The notes below the pieces were generated by a model. It saw only the letters and a list, made by a program, of their open reading frames with translations, was not told the DNA's origin and did no database searches. The position numbers and the translations under genes were made by a program. This document shows, one piece after another, positions 58,089 through 64,000 of a DNA stretch of 64,000 bases. This DNA comes from DT-110 sp030148525 (lineage in GTDB: Bacteria; Bacteroidota; Bacteroidia; Chitinophagales; Saprospiraceae): NCBI GenBank assembly GCA_965227445.1, contig OZ245751.1, forward strand, positions 930,001 to 994,000. The letters run 5' to 3'. How positions within the stretch are numbered: position 1 is the first letter of the stretch; every line of letters starts with the position of its first letter.

Positions 58089-58566
58089 ATCAGACAGAGA
58101 CAGCAAGAAGGTTAAGTTGGCTTTCTGTTCATGCGGGTGCGGGGGCTGGATATCGTTAGCCGATCTGCCATACGCTGAAAGTGACAGGGATATGATGAAG
58201 GAATTTTCTGTACTCGAATCGGAAGGATGCCGAACTGAGGTGATGACTTTTGCTGAGTACGTTTTCAACGACTACCTGGCCGGTTGTCAGAAAATAGCCC
58301 AGGTGGTTGAGTTGCTTAAAAAAAGCACACAGTCTTTAGTGTTTTTTGATGCGAGTATTACACCGATCACTGATTTAGGCTTATCAAGGCTCCAGATTAT
58401 ACGCATAATGAAGCAGCTACGAAGCGATGGCGTTGTAGAATCTTGGAATGGATTCACGCCCTCCGGAAGCAACGTGATGGTTGTTACCAGTTGCACCCTA
58501 ACAGCCGAATGGATGGAGGAAAACTGCCCAAGAGCAAAGAGGTATACACAAATGAAACTGTTTTAA
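58081..58566 (+). CDS. CxCGCGGW protein with winged-helix-like end and clamp motif
   Basis: A 161-residue protein with AFCSCGCGGWISL (about 14-26), paralogous to that of 55264. A middle/C-terminal region (LGLSRLQIIRIMKQLRSDGVVESWNGFTPSGSNVMVV, about 98-135) reads as a winged helix. It ends YTQMKLF, a clamp-binding-like pentapeptide at the very C-terminus. The combination suggests a DNA-associated role. Confidence 0.62.
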   Translation: MSKSDRDSKKVKLAFCSCGCGGWISLADLPYAESDRDMMKEFSVLESEGCRTEVMTFAEYVFNDYLAGCQKIAQVVELLKKSTQSLVFFDASITPITDLGLSRLQIIRIMKQLRSDGVVESWNGFTPSGSNVMVVTSCTLTAEWMEENCPRAKRYTQMKLF

Positions 58567-58568
58567 AT

Positions 58569-58889
58569 ATGAAACAAGAGGCAGTTAAGGTGGTGGCAAG
58601 CATAGTTGCTAACTATCAGTGGTACGACACTATTAACAATTGCAAGACTGTACCGGCTAAGAAAAGATGGAAAGACGCAAGAGAGTTATTAAGCAATGTA
58701 GTTGGCAATGGAATGGGCGCAACCTTGCCTGATCGTTGTACGCCTTATTGGTTCTATCAGTTTTCTTCCAATTGTAAGCTGGAAATATGGAGAACCCAAA
58801 ACGGGAAAGTAATTACTGAAAAAGTAGAAGGCAAAATTCTCCTTCAACTTTTAAGGGCAGAAATAGGCAATCAGTTGGCTTTGTTTTAA
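58569..58889 (+). CDS. Right early operon protein ending in QLALF
   Basis: A 106-residue protein (KVVASIVANYQWYDTINNCKTVPAKKRWKDARELLSNVVGNGMG). Its last five residues are QLALF, again matching the sliding-clamp-binding consensus. Start at 58569 is chosen because it directly follows the previous stop. No domain recognised. Confidence 0.6.
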   Translation: MKQEAVKVVASIVANYQWYDTINNCKTVPAKKRWKDARELLSNVVGNGMGATLPDRCTPYWFYQFSSNCKLEIWRTQNGKVITEKVEGKILLQLLRAEIGNQLALF

Positions 58890-58975
58890 CGGTTTGGCTA
58901 TGCGCCTGTAATTGTATTGCGCTTTTAGCGTGTGTTGTGGTGAGTACGGATTGTTAACTGATAAATCAAATTGAA

Positions 58976-59197
58976 ATGATACAAGACAAATTAGAAAATA
59001 GGATTCATAAAGTAATTATGGAATATGCAAGAGAGCCAAGTATAATCGTGATGCATCCACAAACATGGATTGATCTCTTAAAAGAGATAAGGGGTGAAAA
59101 TTACATACATATAAACAGCCGTGACCCGAATCTTCGATACAAGGGGATTAGAGTACTTAGAAGTTTGGATTTGCTGGAAGGTGAGTTCCAGATGTAG
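58976..59197 (+). CDS. Small phage protein, unknown function
   Basis: A 73-residue protein (REPSIIVMHPQTWIDLLKEIRGENY...YKGIRVLRSLDLLEG). The HPQTWIDLLKEI...YKGIRVLRS pattern resembles small proteins found in many tailed phages. Role unknown. Confidence 0.6.
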   Translation: MIQDKLENRIHKVIMEYAREPSIIVMHPQTWIDLLKEIRGENYIHINSRDPNLRYKGIRVLRSLDLLEGEFQM

Positions 59198-59289
59198 TAT
59201 TCACCACAACACCAAGCTACTAGCCGTGCGCAGCATGGACGCAGTAGCGCGTGTTGGCTCTTTTTTCAAAATAAGATCAAGCCAGATAC

Positions 59290-59658
59290 ATGAAATGGAT
59301 TCAGACAAGCAAGCAACTACCCGCCTTCAATGGTGATGTAAACAGAGAGGATTGCACATACGACCCGGTGGAAGTATCGGAAAAACTAAATCTTTTTTGT
59401 GAAGGTGACGACCAGTACCGAATGGGTTGGTTTTGCCGAACAGCAGAGGACGGTAAGTTTTTCGAGGTTGAGGGTATAGGTGATGCCTCAATAGGTGAGG
59501 TAGTAGCATGGATGCAGATACCCCAACTAACAGTTGATTCTTTTAAGGAACGCACAAGTAGCGATCAGGTTATTTGCGACGATTGCGTTAGTGATGGACA
59601 GGTAAAACTACTTAATGAACAAAATGAGTGCTTGAGTTGCGGCCAGGCATTGAATTAA
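59290..59658 (+). CDS. DUF551-like protein with C-terminal zinc ribbon
   Basis: A 122-residue protein. The N-terminal ~85 residues (MKWIQTSKQLPAFNGDV...GEVVAWMQIPQL) resemble DUF551, a domain frequent in phages. The end VICDDCVSDGQVKLLNEQNECLSCGQALN is a CxxC...CxxC ribbon. The 92-nt gap before it may hold a terminator (T-run near 59261). Confidence 0.65.
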   Translation: MKWIQTSKQLPAFNGDVNREDCTYDPVEVSEKLNLFCEGDDQYRMGWFCRTAEDGKFFEVEGIGDASIGEVVAWMQIPQLTVDSFKERTSSDQVICDDCVSDGQVKLLNEQNECLSCGQALN

Positions 59659-59680
59659 TCCACCTTAATTAATACCAACA

Positions 59681-60073
59681 ATGGAAAACAAAACTAAGGA
59701 TTGGGAAAAGCTATCCCCCAGGGTAAAGGCTTACATTTTAAATTGCTACCCTTGCGAAGCCTACCAAGAAATTGTAAAGGGCTTTTTGGGTGAGGAAGGG
59801 AAAGACACACACCCGAAGTTTTTGGACCAAGATACCCTGCACCATGTTTTTAATTACTTCACTACCCAGGACAGCCGTGCAATTGCCCGGCCCGGGCATG
59901 GATTTGAGGACTTGCGGCCATTAGAGGAATCGACTCCGCAAGCATTGGGCATATCTGATGTTGCAGGGCAAAGCGAACAGTTAAAGGCGTTTGCTGATTA
60001 CGCTCAAAAAAGAATGTGGGAAAATGGGGATAAAGACTTATCAGGATTTGTAGATGAGTTTTTAAGCCTTTAA
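59681..60073 (+). CDS. Phage protein, unknown function
   Basis: A 130-residue helical protein (DTLHHVFNYFTTQDSRAIARPGHGFEDLRPLEES). No domain recognised; penultimate gene of the prophage. Confidence 0.58.
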   Translation: MENKTKDWEKLSPRVKAYILNCYPCEAYQEIVKGFLGEEGKDTHPKFLDQDTLHHVFNYFTTQDSRAIARPGHGFEDLRPLEESTPQALGISDVAGQSEQLKAFADYAQKRMWENGDKDLSGFVDEFLSL

Positions 60074-60113
60074 CAGCTATTGGAAATAGGATTGATATCT
60101 TAAATTCAGATCA

Positions 60114-60641
60114 ATGATACTACGAAATGGAGTTTACGACATTACGAATGTTCGCGTTATTTCCCGGGATGACATTTCAACGGCTTACCTGGTCAACGCA
60201 CACCAAACGACAGGTTTAGCAATGCCCCCGGAGCCTCAACAGATTGACCCGGTTTTAATCGGCTCAAAACTGATAATTGAGCCAGACGAAATACACGACT
60301 TCTCAAAGGTTAAGATTAAGTTGGGGTTCCATCGGATTACATCAAGACTATTGAACCCCTTTGCTTTTTCTTGCGGCCTGGTGTTTATTGTTGACGTTTA
60401 CCGTCAAGGAATGGACCCGGTTACTGTTTCGCTTGGCGGTTCAATCGATAGAAAACACTTCCACGACTGGTACCAGTCAATAACACAAACGGACATTGTA
60501 AAAAGCGAAAACAGTTTTGATTGCATTTTTGAGGGAAGAACTAGGCAAACAGAATTTCAGGAAGGCGACATTTATCAAATGTTACGAGACAGAATAAAAC
60601 AGAATTGGCCGGCCCCGCCGGAAGTGGAAAAAACCAGATAG
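60114..60641 (+). CDS. Phage protein, unknown function
   Basis: A 175-residue beta-rich protein, the last gene before attR. No family recognised. The 77 nt between it and attR contain one TGCACCA (60654-60660) that also occurs twice near attL. Confidence 0.58.
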   Translation: MILRNGVYDITNVRVISRDDISTAYLVNAHQTTGLAMPPEPQQIDPVLIGSKLIIEPDEIHDFSKVKIKLGFHRITSRLLNPFAFSCGLVFIVDVYRQGMDPVTVSLGGSIDRKHFHDWYQSITQTDIVKSENSFDCIFEGRTRQTEFQEGDIYQMLRDRIKQNWPAPPEVEKTR

Positions 60642-60716
60642 TACCCCAGTAATTGCACCAAGAATGTTTCGTTATCGTTTAGAAGGCCCGCCAATAAAGG
60701 CTTTCAGGTTTCATAA

Positions 60717-60792
<76 letters not shown>

Positions 60793-60854
60793 TAATGCTT
60801 ACTTTGCAGCCGTGCAAATATCTGCAATTTTACTGATTCGGACAATAGAAAACA

Positions 60855-60930
60855 GGTTTGAGGTTTGAGGTTTGAGGTTTGAGGTTAGGTTCGAGGTTAC
60901 CTCAAACCCCAAACCTCATACCTATAACCT
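60855..60930. repeat. GGTTTGA heptamer array followed by inverted copies
   Basis: Four perfect GGTTTGA units, a degenerate stretch, then inverted ACCTCAAACCCCAAACCTCAT, so the whole may fold as a long hairpin. Same family as 7062 and 8438. The rest of 60793-61011 shows no other feature. Confidence 0.82.
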
Positions 60931-61011
60931 GATATTGTCATACAGCATACCAACCAAACTACGACAGCGTTGTTTTTTATGTATATTCTGTAGCGAATAC
61001 AACACGACTAT

Positions 61012-62994
61012 ATGCAACGCCTTCTGATTGGACTCCTTCTGCTGTCGATAACGGCCTGTACCTATACCATGAAAATTCGGGATGGTCGTACAGCTTACGA
61101 ACGCAAACAATTTGCGGTCGCCGCCAAAATGCTGCCCGGCGAGATAAAAAAACTGGATAGCCGTGTTGAAAAAGGGAAACTGGCTTTTTTACTGGCCGAT
61201 GCCTATATACAACTTAATCGTCCGTCCGATGCCGTTGAATGGTACCAAACGGCTTACGATTACGGATATGGGGTGGAAGCATTGGAAGGCAAAGCATATA
61301 CCCTCAAACGCATGGAGCGATACGAAGAGGCTATTCTGGCTTTTCGCGATCTCGGTTTCGAGATAGGTAGTCCCTATGAGTACCGGCGTGAAATATCGGC
61401 CTGTGAAGTGGCACAGGGATGGAAAGATATTGAGCGACAGGAGTATCGAATAACCAATGCGGCCTTTAATACCGGCGATGCCGACTACGCACCGGTCCTG
61501 TATAAAGACAATTCCCTGGTCATCACCTCCGATCGATCAACGGCTACCGGCGAAGACACCTACAATTGGACGGGGAATGACTTCAGTGACCTGTTTTTAG
61601 TAGACCTGTCCAGTGGTGACGTAACGCCCTTCGAAGAGGCCGTTAATACACCGGATAATGAAGGGACGATTGCCTTCAACGAAGACTACTCCATGATGAT
61701 CTTCACCCGCTGTACCAGTCCGTCGGAAGATCAGGATGCTTACTGCCAACTTTACGTATCCGAGCGAAATGGTGCACGCTGGTCGCGGCCGCGGCCCTTG
61801 TCTTTTCAGGATGATAATGTCAATTATATGCACCCGGCGCTGGCTCCTGATGGGAGCAAGCTTTACTTTTCCGCCAATCATCCCGAGGGTTGGGGAGGCT
61901 ATGATATCTACGTAAGCACCTGGCTGGGTGACGATTGGGACGTGCCGCGGTTACTGGGACGCTCCGTTAACACACCGGGGAACGAACAGTTCCCGACGCT
62001 TGACCGGGACACCCTCTATTTCAGCTCCAACCGGCACAATAGTATGGGTGGTTTAGATATTTTCAGATCCTACGAAATGGCTAATGGAAACTGGGCACCG
62101 GCCTTTAATCTGAAGCCGCCCATCAACTCCGGTGCCGACGACTTTGCACTGGTTATTGATCGTTCCCAACCCACCACCGGCGATGTCGTTCAGCGTGGCT
62201 ATTTTTCTTCCAGCCGCTACAGTGGCAGCGGGCGCGACGATATTTACACCATGGAAAAAGTCATCCTGCCACCACCACCCGAACCCGATGAGCCGGAGGT
62301 GACCGAAGAAGTGGAACCCATCGTCAAACTGGATGTCTATGTCCTGGAAAAAATCTATCAGGATCCAACGGACCCCAACTCGAGAGTGCTCGGTCGCCGA
62401 CCACTACCGGGTGCATCACTAGCGTTGGAAGTGGGTAATACTGCGGATGAAGTAACGGTCGGGGAAGACGGGAAGTATTCCATCGAACTGGAAGAAGGTA
62501 AAGTATACGAGTTCCTGGCCAAAAAGGAAGGCTACCTGAATAATGATGCCACCTTCAGCAGTCAGGGCATTGCCCCCTCCCCCGATAATCCGGTCCAGAC
62601 CTACGAACTTGAAATTGAGCTGGACAAGATATTTCTGGACCGGGAGATTGTACTTGAGAATATCTACTACGATTTCGATAAATGGGATATCCGGCAAGAT
62701 GCAGAGCCCACCCTCGATGAACTTACGCGTAACCTGCGCTTAAACCCGGAGATCAATATTCAATTGGCATCCCATACCGACTGTCGGGGTAATGACCGCT
62801 ACAACCAGCAATTATCCCAACGCCGGGCCCAGTCGGCCGTCGATTATCTCATCGCTCAGGGCATTGATGAAGATAGGCTTAGTGCCGTAGGTTATGGCGA
62901 AGAGCAACCGGCCGTCGATTGCATCTGCGCCCGCTGTACCGAAGATGAGCACCAATCCAATCGACGCACGACGTTTAAGATCGTGGAAAATTGA
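61012..62994 (+). CDS. PorE-like OmpA-family lipoprotein (TPR, beta-propeller, CRD, OmpA)
   Basis: A 660-residue outer-membrane-associated lipoprotein (lipobox LSITAC, Cys16). Domains in order: TPR-like helices (25-140), PD40/WD40-like propeller blades (about 155-420, for example HPALAPDGSKLYFSANHPEGWGGYDIYVS and FPTLDRDTLYFSSNRHNSMGGLDIF), a Pro/Glu linker, a carboxypeptidase-regulatory-like domain (~450-530), and an OmpA C-terminal peptidoglycan-binding domain (~550-658, IYYDFDKWDIRQDAEPTLDEL...ASHTDCRGNDRYNQQLSQRRAQSAVDYL). This is the architecture of PorE, a type IX secretion component, but Bacteroidota carry several such paralogues, so the symbol is not assigned. Confidence 0.88.
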   Translation: MQRLLIGLLLLSITACTYTMKIRDGRTAYERKQFAVAAKMLPGEIKKLDSRVEKGKLAFLLADAYIQLNRPSDAVEWYQTAYDYGYGVEALEGKAYTLKRMERYEEAILAFRDLGFEIGSPYEYRREISACEVAQGWKDIERQEYRITNAAFNTGDADYAPVLYKDNSLVITSDRSTATGEDTYNWTGNDFSDLFLVDLSSGDVTPFEEAVNTPDNEGTIAFNEDYSMMIFTRCTSPSEDQDAYCQLYVSERNGARWSRPRPLSFQDDNVNYMHPALAPDGSKLYFSANHPEGWGGYDIYVSTWLGDDWDVPRLLGRSVNTPGNEQFPTLDRDTLYFSSNRHNSMGGLDIFRSYEMANGNWAPAFNLKPPINSGADDFALVIDRSQPTTGDVVQRGYFSSSRYSGSGRDDIYTMEKVILPPPPEPDEPEVTEEVEPIVKLDVYVLEKIYQDPTDPNSRVLGRRPLPGASLALEVGNTADEVTVGEDGKYSIELEEGKVYEFLAKKEGYLNNDATFSSQGIAPSPDNPVQTYELEIELDKIFLDREIVLENIYYDFDKWDIRQDAEPTLDELTRNLRLNPEINIQLASHTDCRGNDRYNQQLSQRRAQSAVDYLIAQGIDEDRLSAVGYGEEQPAVDCICARCTEDEHQSNRRTTFKIVEN

Positions 62995-63040
62995 TGGGGT
63001 TGCTCCGGACGTTTTCGATGGTGCCTGGTCTTTCTCCCCT

Positions 63041-63078
63041 GCTCCACGCTCCACGCCCGACGCTCCACGCTCGACGCG
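63041..63078. repeat. GCTCCACGCCCGACG word repeat
   Basis: Tandem GCTCCACGCTCCACGCCCGACG words, same as in 4470-4585. After it comes AAAAAGCACAGAAAACC and later AGCAAAACCT, echoing the tail of the 4494 repeat unit. The stretch 62995-63133 holds no gene. Confidence 0.75.
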
Positions 63079-63133
63079 AAAAAGCACAGAAAACCAATCC
63101 CAAGCAATAGAACCATGAAGCTCTGAGCAAAAC

Positions 63134-64000
63134 CTACCGCCCCACCTTCATCACCTGGGCTGAGTAGATCATTCGTCCCTTCGCAAAACCCAACAACCGG
63201 TAGGTTCCCGTGGGATATACCGACATATTCCAGGATAATTGGTGGACCCGGTCGGGTCCCGTTTTTCCGGTTTTAAGTACTTGCCCCCATTGATTGACCA
63301 ATCGCCACTCGATTCGGTATGCTTGTCGTAAGGAGAGATCAAGCCGGAGTTGTTCCGAAGCGGGATTGGGGTATAAACGCACCGCTTCTATCCATTCGGG
63401 ATCTTCTAGGGAGGTAGTGAGGAGGTTAAAGGTCTCGTTGATCATACATCCATTGCGGTCGGTCACCGATAAAGTGTAAAGTCCCGTTCCCAGATCCTGT
63501 ATGGTAGCCAGGGTATCTCCCGTATTCCAAAGGTAGCTATACATAGGTGTACCACCCTGGACATTGGCCGTTAGTCGACCGTTTGTACTATCGGGGTCGG
63601 GCAGTTCGGCAGAGAAGTCGATGTGCAGGGAATCCGGATCAAAAAGCTGAAAACCAAAGGTCCGACGGCATTGGTTCTCGTCGATCACTTCCAACTCGTA
63701 GAGTCCTTCCGCGAGGTTGTTTAATTGAGCGGTATCCTGATCGAGGAAGGTCCCCTCGCGGTTCCAGGTGAGTTGGTATGGAGACACACCTCCTTCCAAT
63801 GATACGCGAATACGTCCATCCTCAGCATCCGGACAGCTTGGGTTGCGGAGGGTATCGACTACAGTAATCCGGGTATCTGGTTGATCTACCCGGAATTCGG
63901 GGAATATCGTCCGGCAGGTATCTGAATCAGTGATGGTCAGGCTATACGATCCTGCCGGTGCGTTCAGTAAATTCTGAGTGGTGGCGCCATTGCTCCATCG
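63134..64000 (-). CDS. Type IX-secreted protein with SprB repeats, 5' partial
   Basis: C-terminal ~288 codons; the frame is open to the window edge. Two SprB-type repeats are visible: one starting NPSCPDAEDGRIRVSLEGGVSPYQLTW and one around FSAELPDPDSTNGRLTANVQGGTPMYSYLWNTGDTLATIQDLGTGLYTLSVTDRNGC. The last ~75 residues are a type A sorting domain (VRLYPNPASEQLRLDL...YPTGTYRLLGFAKG). Such proteins cross the outer membrane by type IX secretion and serve as adhesins or gliding surface proteins. Specific role unknown. Confidence 0.88.
   Translation of the reverse strand, partial: RWSNGATTQNLLNAPAGSYSLTITDSDTCRTIFPEFRVDQPDTRITVVDTLRNPSCPDAEDGRIRVSLEGGVSPYQLTWNREGTFLDQDTAQLNNLAEGLYELEVIDENQCRRTFGFQLFDPDSLHIDFSAELPDPDSTNGRLTANVQGGTPMYSYLWNTGDTLATIQDLGTGLYTLSVTDRNGCMINETFNLLTTSLEDPEWIEAVRLYPNPASEQLRLDLSLRQAYRIEWRLVNQWGQVLKTGKTGPDRVHQLSWNMSVYPTGTYRLLGFAKGRMIYSAQVMKVGR

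Noticed and set aside
63134..63799. A complete gene starting at 63799
   Set aside because: That start is a TTG inside an SprB repeat; the frame continues to the window edge with NPSCPDAEDG, so the gene is cut by the window.

Overview
Host and overall layout. The window is Bacteroidota chromosome carrying one complete-looking integrated siphovirus-type prophage. The host is probably a Saprospiria/Lewinella-like bacterium. Evidence: a protein with SprB-type repeats and a type IX secretion C-terminal sorting domain at the right edge, a PorE-like OmpA/TPR/beta-propeller lipoprotein, a fused secDF gene, a TAnnTTTG-type promoter element, and start codons without Shine-Dalgarno sequences. The lineage call is inference from these traits; no rRNA is present.

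Left flank, 1-12733: gpsA (5' cut by the window), a secreted alpha/beta hydrolase, a di-heme cytochrome c lipoprotein, two secreted proteins of unknown role, small membrane proteins, a D-2-hydroxyacid dehydrogenase, the BON-LysM protein Kbp, and secDF ending in a strong terminator. Gaps hold degenerate word-like repeats (GTGGAGCGT family and GGTTTGAGG family).

Prophage, 12734-60745: bounded by a 27-bp direct repeat equal to the 3' part of tRNA-Thr(CGT); the intact tRNA lies at the right end. Order: RecT plus YqaJ-like exonuclease and small early genes (12.9-17.2 kb); terS/terL (17.3-19.1 kb); a tail module with a likely -1 frameshifted chaperone, tape measure and tail-tip proteins (19.4-28.7 kb); a minus-strand accessory cassette (29.0-30.4 kb); a head module with ClpP-type protease plus nested scaffold, capsid and portal (30.6-37.1 kb); two very large fibre-like proteins with Sec signal peptides (37.1-43.0 kb); holin-like protein, amidase and a subtilase lipoprotein (43.0-46.3 kb); regulators and a four-gene minus-strand membrane cassette (46.4-50.0 kb); a replication module with iterons inside the initiator-like gene (50.4-52.9 kb); integrase; and a dense operon of small, often Cys-rich proteins (54.6-60.6 kb).

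Most notable: the prophage has its own regulatory vocabulary. (i) An 18-bp palindrome TTACGGAATATTCCGTAA occurs at five transcription-unit boundaries, and two copies are followed at once by an intrinsic terminator before the first gene. (ii) A roughly 125-nt promoter/leader module occurs three times with rigid spacing: two boxes exactly 21 bp apart, a dyad at +22 and +37, then a GGGC/GCCC hairpin. (iii) A CA-rich leader (consensus AATCACAACACACAATG) precedes many phage start codons, including two that lie inside other genes. Several right-arm proteins end in sliding-clamp-binding-like peptides (QLNLF, QMKLF, QLALF), which suggests action at the replication machinery. The four-gene membrane cassette at 47.3-49.6 kb is the best candidate for an undescribed lysogeny or exclusion function.

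Right flank, 60746-64000: tRNA-Thr, a heptamer repeat, the PorE-like OmpA lipoprotein, and the C-terminal part of a type IX-secreted repeat protein.
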